Shown: positions 1 through 9,533 of the stretch, in pieces
How the letters are laid out: each line of letters starts with the position of its first letter
How positions within the stretch are numbered: the first letter of the stretch is position 1
Origin: Pseudolysinimonas yzui
GTDB lineage: Bacteria > Actinomycetota > Actinomycetes > Actinomycetales > Microbacteriaceae
NCBI RefSeq assembly: GCF_014653215.1
Contig: NZ_BNAI01000008.1
Span: 28,026-91,367, forward strand
Length of the DNA stretch: 63,342 nt
Direction of reading: 5' to 3'
Notes under the pieces: generated by a model
What the model was told of the DNA's origin: nothing
The model's database searches: none
Seen by the model: the letters and a program-made list of their open reading frames with translations, nothing else
Program-made: the position numbers and the translations under genes

Positions 1-150
1 GCGTCCCGAGAATGTTGCGGCAAGCGTCTTCTCGAAAGGTAGGCTCCTTGTGCCCTGTTTGGGGGTAGACCGGGGGGTTTTCGTTGCCCGCTCGCAACTT
101 CCAGCAGACAGGGTCGGGAAGTCCCGCCAACTTCGAGCATTGGGAGATCC
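1..150. other. Upstream non-coding stretch
   Basis: No gene is supported in these 150 bases; the open frames here lack a ribosome site and family-like sequence. The stretch should hold the promoter of the nucleotidase that starts at 151, whose ribosome site (GGGAG) lies just before the ATG. No clear -35/-10 pair could be picked. Confidence 0.4.
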
Positions 151-1956
151 ATGTCTACGAAACCTCGACGCCGCGTGCTCCTCGCCGCGGCGACAGCCAC
201 CCTCACGGTCGCCGCGTGCACCGTGCCGAGCCTCGCGATGGCAGTGCCGCCATCCGGGCCCAAAGCCGATTTCACCCTCACCGTGCTGCACGGCAACGAC
301 ATGGAGTCGGCTCTCCTGCCGATCACGGGCACCGACGGCGGCAGCTACGGCGGAGCCGCGCGGTTCGCCGAGCTCTTCCAGCAGCTCGAGCAGTACGCGT
401 GGGAAGCCGATCGGGCGCCCGGCCAAGCCGGCAAGCGTGGTGTGATCACGATCTCCGCGGGTGACAACTTCCTGCCCGGGCCGAACCTGTCGGCGAGCGA
501 AGACTCCGGGGTCGCCAACTACGACGCCCAGGCCTTCTCGGCCGTGGGATTCGACGCGTCGGCGCTCGGAAACCACGACTTCGACCTCGGGCCCGACTAC
601 CTCGCCGACTGGCTCGGCGACGTGAGCAGCGACACGGCGTTCGTGTCGAACAACCTCGGCTTCGAGGCGGAGCCGCAGCTGCTGGCCCGAGTCGAAGACG
701 GCACGATCGTCACGAGTCACGTCGAGAAGGTCAAGGGCGAGCGCATCGGCATCATCGGGCTCACGACACCCGATCTGCCGCAGCTGACGAGCCTCGGCGA
801 CGTGACCGTCGACCCGGCGCTCGCCGAGATCGCGAACGCGCAGGCGGCCGCGTACGCCGAGGCGGGCGTCGACAAGGTGATCCTCGTCTCGCACCTGCAA
901 GACATCGACAACGAGCGAGCGCTCGCGGGAGAGCTGACCGGCATCGACATCATCATCGCCGGCGGTGGCGGCGAGGTGCTGGCGGATGCCGACGACCCGA
1001 TCGTGCCCACGGGCGCGACCCGGTATGGCGACTACCCGGTGGTCGAGACGGATGCTGACGGCGAAGAGGTGCCGATCGTCACGACCACCGGGCTCTACCA
1101 GTACGTCGGTCGCCTCGTGGTGACCTTCGATCGGGAGGGCGAGATCATCTCGTTCGACGAGGAGCTGTCGCGAGCCATCCCGGTCGCCGCTCAGGGCCCC
1201 GACGCCGTCGACCCCGATCCGACGGTGCTGGCCAACGTCGAGCAGCCGGTGGCCGCCTACGTGGCCGGCCTCGCCGAGACGGTGATCGCGCAGACCGCGG
1301 TTCCGCTCGACGGGATCCGTAACAACGTGCGCAGCCGCGAGACGAACCTCGGTGACCTGGTCGCGGACTCGCTCGTCTACGCGGGGCAACTCGCCGCGCT
1401 CGACGTCGGCATCACGGCGCCGATCGTCGGCCTGCAGAACGGCGGCGGCATCCGCAATGCCTCCGTCATCCCGGCGGGCGACATCACGCTGCTCGACACC
1501 TACACGGTGTTGCCGTTCCCGAACTTCGTGGCCGTCGCCCCCGATCTGCCGATCGCGACGTTCGTCGCCGTAGTCGAGCACGGCGTCTCGGGCGCCGTGA
1601 GCGGTGACGTTCTGCAACCCGACGGCCGGTTCGGTCAGGCCGCGGGGTACAGCTTCACCTACGACGCCAGCCGGCCGGTCGGCGACCGCGTGGTCGACCT
1701 CGTGCTCGACGACGGCACCGTCATCGTCGCCGGGGGAGTGCTCGCCGCCACGGCGCCGGCCACGATCTCGTTCGCCACGAACGACTTCACGTTCCGCGGC
1801 GGCGACGGCTACCCGCTCGCCGGCGTGTCGTTCGTCGTGCTTCCGTACACCTACCAGGAGGCGTTCGAGACCCACCTCATCGACGGGCTCGGCGGCGTCG
1901 TCACGGCCGCCGACTACCCCGTCGGGGGCGAGGGCCGCATCGTCGAAGTCGACTGA
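151..1956 (+). CDS. Secreted 5'-nucleotidase / 2',3'-cyclic phosphodiesterase family metallophosphatase
   Basis: This 601-residue protein fits the UshA-type family that hydrolyses extracellular nucleotides with two metal ions. The N-terminus has an Arg-rich start, a hydrophobic segment and either a lipobox-like VAAC (Cys23) or an AMA cleavage site, so it is exported; which signal is used is unclear. The metal-binding block begins LHGND near residue 46, GNHDFD is near 140, and NGGGIRN near 430 marks the C-terminal nucleotide-binding domain. The first motif resembles the HNNDGES subgroup rather than classical TNDHHG. No LPXTG anchor or membrane tail is seen. ATG 151 is preceded by GGGAG. Confidence 0.85.
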   Translation: MSTKPRRRVLLAAATATLTVAACTVPSLAMAVPPSGPKADFTLTVLHGNDMESALLPITGTDGGSYGGAARFAELFQQLEQYAWEADRAPGQAGKRGVITISAGDNFLPGPNLSASEDSGVANYDAQAFSAVGFDASALGNHDFDLGPDYLADWLGDVSSDTAFVSNNLGFEAEPQLLARVEDGTIVTSHVEKVKGERIGIIGLTTPDLPQLTSLGDVTVDPALAEIANAQAAAYAEAGVDKVILVSHLQDIDNERALAGELTGIDIIIAGGGGEVLADADDPIVPTGATRYGDYPVVETDADGEEVPIVTTTGLYQYVGRLVVTFDREGEIISFDEELSRAIPVAAQGPDAVDPDPTVLANVEQPVAAYVAGLAETVIAQTAVPLDGIRNNVRSRETNLGDLVADSLVYAGQLAALDVGITAPIVGLQNGGGIRNASVIPAGDITLLDTYTVLPFPNFVAVAPDLPIATFVAVVEHGVSGAVSGDVLQPDGRFGQAAGYSFTYDASRPVGDRVVDLVLDDGTVIVAGGVLAATAPATISFATNDFTFRGGDGYPLAGVSFVVLPYTYQEAFETHLIDGLGGVVTAADYPVGGEGRIVEVD

Positions 1957-1969
1957 CGCATCGACGACG

Positions 1970-2001
1970 GGGAGGCGTTCCGCTGCGGCGGGGCGCCTCC
2001 C
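1970..2001 (+). terminator. Hairpin after the nucleotidase gene
   Basis: GGGAGGCG pairs with CGCCTCCC across a 16-base loop, 13 bases after the nucleotidase stop codon and before the next promoter. There is no strong U-tract, so it may be a weak intrinsic terminator or an mRNA 3'-end stabiliser. Confidence 0.45.
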
Positions 2002-2059
2002 TTGCGCGGGCCGGCCACCCCTAGGGTGGTGACGGCAGACGCCGGGATCGGAGGCAGGG

Positions 2060-3055
2060 ATGCGAGTCGCGGTCTACAGCGCGAAGCCCTACGACGTGCA
2101 GTTCCTCACCGCGGCGAACGCCGGCCACGGTCACGATCTGGCGTTCCTGGAGGCGAGGCTCTCGGTCGAGACGACGCCGCTGGCGGCCGACACGGATGCC
2201 GTGTGCGCGTTCGTGAACGACGACCTCGGCGCGGCGGTGCTAGAGCAGCTGGCCGACCTCGGGGTGCGGCACATCGCCCTGCGCTCGGCGGGGTTCAACC
2301 ACATCGATCTGCGAACGGCGGAGCGCCTCGGCATCCCGGTGACCCGCGTACCCGGGTACTCGCCCTATGCGGTCGCGGAGCACGCCGTGGCGCTGCTGAT
2401 GGCCCTGGTGCGCAAGACCCACCGGGCGTACAACCGGGTGCGGGAAGGCAACTTCTCGCTCGTCGGGCTCACCGGCTTCGACCTCCACGGCAAGACCGTC
2501 GGGGTCGTCGGCACCGGCCAGATCGGGGCCGTCTTCGCCCGTATCATGCTCGGTTTCGGGTGCCGGGTGCTCGCCTTCGACCCGTATCCGAGCGATGAGT
2601 GCCGGGCGCTCGGCGTGCAGTACGTCGAGCTGGAGGAGTTGCTGGCCGAGAGTCACATCGTGTCGCTGCATCTGCCCGTCACCCCGCAGACCCGGCACCT
2701 GATCGATGCCGACCGCATCGCGCTCATGCGCGACGGCGTCACCCTCATCAACACGAGTCGCGGTCTGCTGGTCGACACGCTCGCGGTGATCGAGGGGCTC
2801 AAGAGCGGCAAGATCGGGCTGCTGGGCCTCGACGTCTACGAGGAGGAAGCCGACCTGTTCTTCGAAGACCTCTCGGACCGCGTGCTGTTCGACGACGTCT
2901 TCACGCGCCTGCTCACCTTCCCGAACGTGCTGATCACCGGCCACCAGGCGTTCTTCACCGTGGAGGCGCTCGAGAACATCGCGTCGACGACGATCGGCAA
3001 CCTCACCGCAGCGGAGCGCGGCGAGCCGCTGCCCAACCGCGTGGTCGTCGACTGA
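2060..3055 (+). CDS. ldhA: D-lactate dehydrogenase (D-2-hydroxyacid dehydrogenase family)
   Basis: This 331-residue cytoplasmic protein should reduce pyruvate to D-lactate with NADH. The start (MRVAVYSAKPYD) and length match the LdhA branch of the family. The NAD-binding GTGQIG is near residue 151, the conserved NTSRG (substrate-binding Arg) near 234, and the GHQAFFT block near the end holds the catalytic His. A TAGGGT -10 at 2022-2027 and GGAGG before the ATG fit an independent leadered transcript. It converges on araA with a 10-base gap. Another 2-hydroxyacid substrate is possible. Confidence 0.85.
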   Translation: MRVAVYSAKPYDVQFLTAANAGHGHDLAFLEARLSVETTPLAADTDAVCAFVNDDLGAAVLEQLADLGVRHIALRSAGFNHIDLRTAERLGIPVTRVPGYSPYAVAEHAVALLMALVRKTHRAYNRVREGNFSLVGLTGFDLHGKTVGVVGTGQIGAVFARIMLGFGCRVLAFDPYPSDECRALGVQYVELEELLAESHIVSLHLPVTPQTRHLIDADRIALMRDGVTLINTSRGLLVDTLAVIEGLKSGKIGLLGLDVYEEEADLFFEDLSDRVLFDDVFTRLLTFPNVLITGHQAFFTVEALENIASTTIGNLTAAERGEPLPNRVVVD

Positions 3056-3065
3056 GCCGTCCGGG

Positions 3066-4586
3066 TTACAGCCCCTGCGCGAGGCGGTAGTAGGCGGCGT
3101 TCCAGCGCAGCTCGCGCGCGAACTCCTCCGTCGTGGTGTTCTCGTCGATGACGAGCAGTTCCACGCCCGACATCGCGGCGAAGTCGCGGAACACATCCAC
3201 CCCGACCTGCGTCGACATGACGGTGTGGTGTGCTGCTCCGGCCTGCAACCACGCGGATGCCGAGGTGCGGAAGTCGGGACGCGGCTTCCACACGGCGTGG
3301 CCGACCGGCAACTTCGGCATCGGCGCGGGCAGCGGCACGTTGTCGACGACGTTCGCGACGAGCCGGAAGCGTTCCCGCACGTCGGACAGGGCGACGACGA
3401 TCGCCGGGCCGGGGTCGGCGGTGAAGACCAGCCGCACCGGGTCGTCTTTGCCGCCGATGCCGAGCGGGTGGATCTCGAGGCGCGGCTTCGTCGTGGTGAG
3501 CGAGGGCGAGACCTCGAGCATGTGGGCGCCGAGGATGAGCTCGTTGCCGGGCTCGAGGTGGTACGTGTAGTCCTCCATGAGGGAGGCGCCGCCGGGCAGT
3601 CCGGCGCCCATGACGGCGGCGGTGCGCACGAGGACGGCGGTCTTCCAGTCGCCTTCGGCGCCGAAGCCGTAGCCGTCGGCCATCAGGCGCTGCACGGCGA
3701 GGCCCGGCAGTTGCCGCAGGGCGCCGAGGTCTTCGAACGAGTCGGTGAAGGCGTGGAAGCCGCCCGCCTCGAGGAACCCGCGCAGGCCCGCCTCGATGCG
3801 AGCGCCTTCGCGGAGCGCGTCGTGGCGCTCGCCACCGACGAGCAGCTCGGGCACGACCTCGTAGGCCGTGAGGTATTCGGCGACCAACTCGTCCACCGCG
3901 GCGTCCGAGACGGCGGCCACGGCATCCACCAGGTCGTTGACGCCCCAGGTGTTGACCTGCACGCCGAGGCGGATCTCGGCCTCGGTCTTGTCGCCCTCGG
4001 TCACCGCGACGTAGCGCATGTTGTCGCCGAAGCGGGCGACGCGCATGCCGCGGGTGGCGGCGCGACCGGCGGCGGCGCGCGACCAGACCCCGACGCGCGC
4101 CGTGACCGCCGGGTCGGAGACGTGACCGACGACCGTGGTGCGCGGGATGCCGAGGCGGGTCTCGATGTACCCGAACTCGCGGTCGCCGTGCGCGGCCTGG
4201 TTAAGGTTCATGAAGTCGAAGTCGATCTCGCCCCACGGCAGGTCGACGTTCGCCTGGGTGTGCAGGTGCAGCAGCGGCTTCTGCAGGGCGTCGAGCCCGG
4301 CGATCCACATCTTCGCGGGGCTGAAGGTGTGCATCCAGGCGATCACGCCGATCACGTCGTCGTCGGAGTTGACTTCGAGCATCGTGCGGCGGATCGCGTC
4401 GCTGTCGGTCAGCACGGGCTTCCAGACGACGGTGACCGGGATGTCGGCCGAGTCGGCGAGACCGGCCGCGACCGCCTGCGACTGGGTGGCGACCTGGCGC
4501 AGCGTCTCTTCGCCGTACAGGCCCTGGCTGCCGGTGAGGAACCAGACGGTCTTCGTCTTCAAGTCGGGAACGATGGAGCGGCTCAT
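3066..4586 (-). CDS. araA: L-arabinose isomerase
   Basis: The 506-residue product converts L-arabinose to L-ribulose, the first step of arabinose use. The N-terminus contains [16 protein letters not shown], diagnostic of AraA, and the metal-site region has the family-typical [12 protein letters not shown]. Length equals the usual 500 residues. I chose ATG 4586 because it begins [15 protein letters not shown]; the open frame upstream is low-complexity Arg-rich sequence. It is the last gene of araD-araB-araA, 32 bases after araB. Confidence 0.96.
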   Translation of the reverse strand: MSRSIVPDLKTKTVWFLTGSQGLYGEETLRQVATQSQAVAAGLADSADIPVTVVWKPVLTDSDAIRRTMLEVNSDDDVIGVIAWMHTFSPAKMWIAGLDALQKPLLHLHTQANVDLPWGEIDFDFMNLNQAAHGDREFGYIETRLGIPRTTVVGHVSDPAVTARVGVWSRAAAGRAATRGMRVARFGDNMRYVAVTEGDKTEAEIRLGVQVNTWGVNDLVDAVAAVSDAAVDELVAEYLTAYEVVPELLVGGERHDALREGARIEAGLRGFLEAGGFHAFTDSFEDLGALRQLPGLAVQRLMADGYGFGAEGDWKTAVLVRTAAVMGAGLPGGASLMEDYTYHLEPGNELILGAHMLEVSPSLTTTKPRLEIHPLGIGGKDDPVRLVFTADPGPAIVVALSDVRERFRLVANVVDNVPLPAPMPKLPVGHAVWKPRPDFRTSASAWLQAGAAHHTVMSTQVGVDVFRDFAAMSGVELLVIDENTTTEEFARELRWNAAYYRLAQGL

Positions 4587-4618
4587 TTCGGTGTCCTTCG
4601 GTGCAGTGATCGTGGAAA

Positions 4619-6190
4619 TCAGAGAGCGGTGACGGCGGCGCGTTCGACGGCGAGGCCCGCGCGGTAGCGGTCGAGGTAGGCGGCGTAGCCCGCGACGTCG
4701 TCGACGCCGGGTTCTACGGTGCGGGATTCGGTCGACGCGAAGACGCGGTCGCGCAGGTACGCGTCGAGGTCTCCGCCACCCGAGGCGGCGAAGGCGGCCA
4801 GCACGGCGACGCCCCACGCGCCCCCCTCGGCGGCGCTCTCGGCGACCTCGACGGGGGCGTCGAGCGCGGCCGCGAGGAAGCGCTGCGCGACCCCGGCGGT
4901 GCGGAACATGCCGCCGTGCGCCGACATCCGGTCGAGCTTCACGCCCTCTTCGGCGAGCACCTGCATGCCGAGGCTGAGGGTGCCGAACACGCCGTAGAGG
5001 TGGGCGCGCATTGTGTTGGCGAGGGTGAGCCGGCTGTCGGGGGTGCGCACGAACAGCGGACGCCCCTCGGTGAGCCCGGCGATCGGCTCGCCCGCGAGAT
5101 GGTTGTAGGCGAGCAGCCCCCCGGCATCCGCCGCGCCGTCGAGAGCCTCCGTGAACAGCACCTCGTAGGTGGCGTCGATGTCGACGGCGAGCCCGGCGGC
5201 TTCGGCGAAGCGGTGGAACATCCCCGCCCAGGCGGCGAGTTCGCTCGCGCCGTTGTTGCAGTGCACCATCGCGACCGGGTCGCCGGAGGGCGTCGTCACG
5301 ACGTCGAGTTCGTGGTGCACGTGCTGGAGGGGGCGTTCGAGCACGACCATCGCGAAGATGCTCGTGCCGGCGCTGACGTTGCCGGTGCGCGGGGCGACCG
5401 CGTTGGTCGCGACCATCCCGGTGCCGGCGTCGCCCTCGGGCGGGCAGAACAGGGCGCCCGGCTGGAGGGTCCCGGTGGGGTCGAGCAGCGCGGCGCCGGC
5501 GGCGGTGAGCTCGCCCGCGGGCTGCCCGGCGACGAGCACCTCGGGCAGCAGGTCGCGCAGCGGCACGTGAAGGGCGGCGAGGCGGTCGTAGCGCGCGAGG
5601 AAGTCGGCGTCGTAGTCGGGGGAGGCGGGGTCGATCGGGAACATCCCCGACGCGTCGCCGATGCCCAGCACCCGACGCCCGGTGAGCGCGAAGTGCACGT
5701 ACCCGGCGAGGGTGTTCACCGACGCGATCTCGGGCACGTGCGGCTCGGCGTCGCGCACCGCCTGGTGCAGGTGGGCGATCGACCAGCGCAGCGGGATGTT
5801 GACGCCGAACAGGCCGGTCAGCTCGGTCGCCGCGTCGCCCGTCGAGGTGTTGCGCCAGGTGCGGAACGGCACCAGCAGCTCATCGTCGGCGTCGAAGGCG
5901 AGGTAGCCGTGCATCATCGCCGAGATCCCGATCGCGGCGAAGCCGGTCGGCGTGACGTCGAAGCGGCGCCGCACGTCGGCGACGAGATCCGCGTAGGCCG
6001 CCTGGAGCCCCGCCCAGACGTCGTCGAGGGCGTAGGTCCACACGCCGTCGACGAGCTGGTTCTCCCACTCGTGCGATCCGCTGGCGATGACGGTGGCGGG
6101 GTCATCGCCGATCAGGCACGCCTTGATGCGGGTGGAGCCGAGCTCGATGCCGAGCACCGCGCGGCCCGAAGTGATGGCGTCAGCGCTCAT
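4619..6190 (-). CDS. araB: FGGY-family carbohydrate kinase, probable L-ribulokinase
   Basis: The 523-residue protein carries an FGGY-kinase N-terminal phosphate-binding block ([15 protein letters not shown]) and a C-terminal [19 protein letters not shown]-type ADP-binding block. Its position between araD and araA makes phosphorylation of L-ribulose the natural role. It is shorter than the E. coli AraB (about 566 residues) and more like actinobacterial FGGY ribulokinases; a xylulokinase activity cannot be ruled out from sequence alone. Its ATG overlaps the araD stop by 4 bases (ATGA), and AGGAGGA inside the araD 3' end serves as ribosome site. Confidence 0.88.
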   Translation of the reverse strand: MSADAITSGRAVLGIELGSTRIKACLIGDDPATVIASGSHEWENQLVDGVWTYALDDVWAGLQAAYADLVADVRRRFDVTPTGFAAIGISAMMHGYLAFDADDELLVPFRTWRNTSTGDAATELTGLFGVNIPLRWSIAHLHQAVRDAEPHVPEIASVNTLAGYVHFALTGRRVLGIGDASGMFPIDPASPDYDADFLARYDRLAALHVPLRDLLPEVLVAGQPAGELTAAGAALLDPTGTLQPGALFCPPEGDAGTGMVATNAVAPRTGNVSAGTSIFAMVVLERPLQHVHHELDVVTTPSGDPVAMVHCNNGASELAAWAGMFHRFAEAAGLAVDIDATYEVLFTEALDGAADAGGLLAYNHLAGEPIAGLTEGRPLFVRTPDSRLTLANTMRAHLYGVFGTLSLGMQVLAEEGVKLDRMSAHGGMFRTAGVAQRFLAAALDAPVEVAESAAEGGAWGVAVLAAFAASGGGDLDAYLRDRVFASTESRTVEPGVDDVAGYAAYLDRYRAGLAVERAAVTAL

Positions 6191-6888
6191 CGCCGTTCGT
6201 CCTCCTGCTGTCCGTAGACGTTCTGGTAGCGCGCGTAGAGCGCGTCGATCTTCTCCTGCGGAATCGGGATGACCTCGCCCGCCTGCCGGGCGAGGTGCAC
6301 GCTGCGGGCGGCGTCCTCACACATGACGGCGGCCTTCACGGCATCCTTCGCCGTCACGCCGATCGTGAACGGCCCGTGGTTGCGCATGAGCACCGCGCGC
6401 GACCGGTGGCCGCGCAGGGTCTCGACGATGCCGCGGCCGATCGAGTCGTCGCCGATGACCGCGAACGGGCCGACCGGGATGGGTCCGCCGAACTCGTCGG
6501 CCATGCCGGTGATGACGCAGGGGATCTCTTCGCCGCGCGCCGCCCAGGCGACCGCGTAGCTCGAGTGGGTGTGCACGACGCCGCCCACCTCGGGCATCTC
6601 GCGGTAGACGTAGGCGTGCGCCGCGGTGTCGCTCGACGGGCTGCGCTCGCTGCCCGGAGTGCCGGGCACGACCTCGCCGTCGAGAGTGCAGAGGATCATG
6701 TTGTCCGGCGTCAGGTCGTCGTAGGCCACCCCGGAGGGCTTGATGACGAAGTAGTCGGTGCCCGGCACGCGACCCGAGACGTTGCCGCCGGTCCAGACGA
6801 CGAGGCCGTAGCGCACGAGTTCGCCGTGCAGAAGCGCGACGTCGGCACGCACCGCCGCGATCGCGGCCTCGACGGCGTTGTCGTTCAT
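6187..6888 (-). CDS. araD: L-ribulose-5-phosphate 4-epimerase
   Basis: The 233-residue class II aldolase-fold enzyme converts L-ribulose 5-phosphate to D-xylulose 5-phosphate. Family marks are WTGGNVSGR, VIKPSG, the PSSDT phosphate-binding loop, VVHTHSSYA with zinc-ligand histidines, RNHGPF and the C-terminal NVYGQ with the catalytic Tyr. First gene of araDBA, with AGGAGG before the ATG and a LacI-type operator and promoter directly upstream. A close paralogue lies at 13392-14144. Confidence 0.95.
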   Translation of the reverse strand: MNDNAVEAAIAAVRADVALLHGELVRYGLVVWTGGNVSGRVPGTDYFVIKPSGVAYDDLTPDNMILCTLDGEVVPGTPGSERSPSSDTAAHAYVYREMPEVGGVVHTHSSYAVAWAARGEEIPCVITGMADEFGGPIPVGPFAVIGDDSIGRGIVETLRGHRSRAVLMRNHGPFTIGVTAKDAVKAAVMCEDAARSVHLARQAGEVIPIPQEKIDALYARYQNVYGQQEDERR

Positions 6889-6912
6889 CGCATCCTCCTC
6901 GACAGTAAGGCG

Positions 6913-6940
6913 ATGTTATCGCTCACATGGTCGGATGCAA
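6913..6940 (-). promoter_or_regulatory. Promoter of araDBA
   Basis: Reading leftward, TTGCAT (6940-6935), a 16-base spacer and TAACAT (6918-6913) form a near-consensus housekeeping promoter. Transcription would begin near 6906, leaving a short leader with AGGAGG before araD. The promoter lies inside the 3' end of the regulator gene, whose stop codon is 6925-6923. Confidence 0.7.
6914..6927 (-). promoter_or_regulatory. LacI-family operator in the araDBA promoter
   Basis: TGTGAGCGATAACA on the minus strand is a near-palindrome of the LacI/GalR type. It covers the -10 element and the end of the spacer, so bound repressor would block RNA polymerase. It also overlaps the stop codon of the regulator gene. 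Its core matches the operators at 12187-12200 and 13324-13349. Confidence 0.7.
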
Positions 6941-7936
6941 AGTCGCCGTCGATGACCGCACCACGAGGGTCGGGGCGATGGAGGTCGCCTCCGGGTCGGG
7001 CTCGCGGCCCTCGAGGCGCGCCACGAGGTCGCTCACCGCGCGGCGGCCGACCTCCTCGAAGTCCTGATGCACGGTCGTGAGCGGCGGCAGGCTGTGCGCC
7101 GACTCCGGGATGTCGTCGAAGCCGACGACGCTCACGTCGCCCGGCACGGCACGGCCGAGATCGGCGAGCGCGTGCATCAGGCCGAGCGCCATCTGGTCGT
7201 TGCCGCAGAGCACCGCGGTCGTCGCGGGATCGAGCGCGGCACCGGCCGCGTACCCTGAGTCGGCCGTCCAGTCGCCGCTGAGGCGGGGGAGCAGCGGCAC
7301 CCCGGCCGCGGCGAGCTCGTCGTCGACGGCATCCCGCCGGGCGACCGCCTCGAGGTAGTCGGCCGGGCCGGTGAGCTGCTGGATGTTGCGGTGCCCGAGC
7401 TCGAGCAGGTGACGGGCCGCGAGCCGGGCGCCCGCCCGCTGGTCGACCGCGATCGCGCCGGCGGCGTCGACATCGCCGGTCTGCAGCAGAGCCGTCGGGA
7501 TGCCCGGGGGGACGACATCCAGCTCGTCGGTCACCACGCGGTACGGCGCGATCACGACGAGCGCCTCGATCGACTGGTCGAGCAGGAACTGCAGGCTCGC
7601 CCGCACCGCGTCGGTCTCGACGAGGGTGCTCGTGATGAGGGCGTGGTAGCCCGCGGCCCGGGCGGCCCGCTCGATCGCGTGCAGGCTGCTCATCGGCCCG
7701 AAGTCCGCCGTCGCCGGAACCAGCACCCCGATCGCCCGACTGCGGCTCGTGACCAGGGCCCGTGCGGCGCGGTTGGGCCGGTAGCCGAGCTCCGCGATCG
7801 CGGCGAGCACGCGCTCCCGGGTCTCCGGGCGGATGCCGGCGAAGTCGTTGAGCACCCGCGACACGGTCTGGTGCGACACGCCGGCGCGCGTCGCGACGTC
7901 GTACATGCTCGGCGCACGCCGCGTCGTATCGGTCAC
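6923..7936 (-). CDS. LacI-family transcriptional regulator of the arabinose operon
   Basis: The 337-residue protein has a LacI helix-turn-helix ([20 protein letters not shown], residues 11-30), the hinge helix [22 protein letters not shown] and a periplasmic-binding-protein-like sensor domain ending in QDFEEVGRRAVSDLVARL. The ligand is probably L-arabinose or a related pentose, inferred from araDBA immediately downstream. GTG 7936 was chosen: it sits 13 bases after a TAGCCT -10 and gives the standard N-terminal length; earlier in-frame starts would run into the MFS gene. It probably also sees the operators of the second pentose locus. Confidence 0.9.
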   Translation of the reverse strand: MTDTTRRAPSMYDVATRAGVSHQTVSRVLNDFAGIRPETRERVLAAIAELGYRPNRAARALVTSRSRAIGVLVPATADFGPMSSLHAIERAARAAGYHALITSTLVETDAVRASLQFLLDQSIEALVVIAPYRVVTDELDVVPPGIPTALLQTGDVDAAGAIAVDQRAGARLAARHLLELGHRNIQQLTGPADYLEAVARRDAVDDELAAAGVPLLPRLSGDWTADSGYAAGAALDPATTAVLCGNDQMALGLMHALADLGRAVPGDVSVVGFDDIPESAHSLPPLTTVHQDFEEVGRRAVSDLVARLEGREPDPEATSIAPTLVVRSSTATLHPTM

Positions 7937-7943
7937 GGCGGTC

Positions 7944-7991
7944 AGGCTACCCGTTCGGCCCCTGGCCGGTGTCGGAAGGTCGCCGTAGGGT
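7944..7991. promoter_or_regulatory. Back-to-back leaderless promoters of the LacI and MFS genes
   Basis: Leftward, TAGCCT (7949-7944) lies 13 bases before GTG 7936; rightward, TAGGGT (7986-7991) lies 12 bases before ATG 7998. Neither gene has a Shine-Dalgarno site, so both transcripts should start at or next to the start codon. No LacI-type operator was found in the 61-base gap. Confidence 0.55.
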
Positions 7992-7997
7992 CGAACC

Positions 7998-9410
7998 ATG
8001 ACGCAGCCGTCCTCGACCCCTGCCGCCAGCCATCCCGCTCCGCCGCCGAACGGCATGCGCACGTTCCTGGGCGTGCTCGTCAACACCGCCATCGCGAACG
8101 TCACCACGAGTTACCTCTGGTTCGGGCTCACCTTCTGGGTGTACATCGAGACGCGCTCGGTGCTCGCCACCGGCATCATCGGCGGCGCGTACATGCTCAT
8201 GATCGCGCTGTTCGGCATGGTCTTCGGCTCGATCGTCGACCGGCACCGCAAGCACGTCGCCATGATCTTCGCGAGCGGCACCACCCTCGTGGCGTTCGCG
8301 ATCGCGGGGGTGCTCTACCTGCTGTTCCCCGAGAGCGCGCTGCTCGACCTCGGCGGCCCGTGGTTCTGGTTGTTCGCCGGCATCATCCTGTTCGGCGGGG
8401 TCATCGAGAACATGCGCAACATCGCACTCTCGACGACCGTCACCCTGCTCGTGCCGGTCGAGCGGCACGCCAACGCGAACGGCCTCGTCGGCACCGTGCA
8501 GGGGCTCGCTTTCATGGTGACGAGCGTGTTCTCGGGGTTGTCGATCGGCATCCTCGGCATGGGCTGGACGCTGCTGCTGGCGATCGTCTTCACGACGCTC
8601 GCGTTCATCCACCTGCTGTTCCTGCGCATCCCCGAAGCGAAGCCCGAGGTCGCCGAGAGCCAGCCGATCATCGACGTGCGCGGTGCGCTGAGCGCGATCC
8701 GGCTGGTGCCGGGGCTGTTCGCGCTCATCATCTTCTCGACGTTCAACAACCTCATCGGCGGCGTCTACATGGCGCTGATGGACCCGTACGGGCTCGAGCT
8801 GTTCCCCGTCGAACTGTGGGGCGTCGTGTTCGCAGTCGCCTCGACCGGGTTCATCATCGGCGGGCTCTTCATCGCCAAGTTCGGCCTCGGCAAGAACCCG
8901 ATCCGCACGATGCTGATCCTGGTCATCGTGATGGGGGCGCTCGGTGCGCTGTTCACGATCCGCGAGTCGTGGCTGCTCTATGCCGCCGGCATCTGGCTGT
9001 ACATGACGATCATCCCCGCCGTCGAGGCGTCGGAACAGACGGTCATCCAGAAGGTCGTGCCCTTCGCCACCCAGGGGCGGGTCTTCGGGTTCGCGGCGGC
9101 GTTCGAGGCCGGGGCGGCGCCGATCACGGCGTTCCTCATCGCCCCGATCGCGGAGTTCGTCATCATCCCCTACATGAACGAGCAGGGCGGCGAGCAGACC
9201 TGGGCGTGGCTGCTCGGCGAAGGGGAGGCGCGGGGCATCGCGTTCGTGTTCCTGGTCGCGGGGCTCGTGATGATCGTGTTCGCGCTGCTCGCGTTCTTGA
9301 CCCGGTCGTACCGCACGCTGTCGGCGACCTTCCAGGGTCAGACGGAGTCGGTGATGCCCGACGAGGTCGACGGCGCCGACCTCGACGCGGAGTCGTCGGC
9401 GACGCGCTGA
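7998..9410 (+). CDS. MFS transporter
   Basis: The 470-residue protein has about twelve hydrophobic segments. The first inter-helix loop has the family-A motif in the form FGSIVDRHRKH, and a second related stretch appears after helix 8. The layout resembles the MFS_3 (efflux-type) branch with hydrophilic ends. Divergence from the arabinose regulator suggests a link to pentose metabolism, but no shared operator is visible and the substrate is unknown; export is as likely as sugar uptake. Leaderless start. Confidence 0.8.
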   Translation: MTQPSSTPAASHPAPPPNGMRTFLGVLVNTAIANVTTSYLWFGLTFWVYIETRSVLATGIIGGAYMLMIALFGMVFGSIVDRHRKHVAMIFASGTTLVAFAIAGVLYLLFPESALLDLGGPWFWLFAGIILFGGVIENMRNIALSTTVTLLVPVERHANANGLVGTVQGLAFMVTSVFSGLSIGILGMGWTLLLAIVFTTLAFIHLLFLRIPEAKPEVAESQPIIDVRGALSAIRLVPGLFALIIFSTFNNLIGGVYMALMDPYGLELFPVELWGVVFAVASTGFIIGGLFIAKFGLGKNPIRTMLILVIVMGALGALFTIRESWLLYAAGIWLYMTIIPAVEASEQTVIQKVVPFATQGRVFGFAAAFEAGAAPITAFLIAPIAEFVIIPYMNEQGGEQTWAWLLGEGEARGIAFVFLVAGLVMIVFALLAFLTRSYRTLSATFQGQTESVMPDEVDGADLDAESSATR

Positions 9411-9529
9411 CCCGGTTCGGCCGCGCCGCCCTCGCTGCGCCACTCGTCGGCCGCGAGGTCGTCGGCCGCAGCGGTCGCCGCGACCTTGCGTGCCTGGAGT
9501 TCGTCGAGCAGTTCCCGCAGGCGTCCCAT
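9338..9529 (-). CDS. Small hypothetical protein (63 residues)
   Basis: Begins MGRLRELLDELQARKVAATA, an amphipathic charged helix, followed by a disordered acidic/Ser-rich tail. I do not recognise a family. It starts 4 bases after the stop of the 60-residue protein upstream, suggesting translational coupling. Its last 73 bases overlap the end of the MFS gene on the other strand, so the tail may be partly fortuitous and the support is moderate. Confidence 0.4.
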   Translation of the reverse strand: MGRLRELLDELQARKVAATAAADDLAADEWRSEGGAAEPGQRVADDSASRSAPSTSSGITDSV

Positions 9530-9533
9530 GGTG

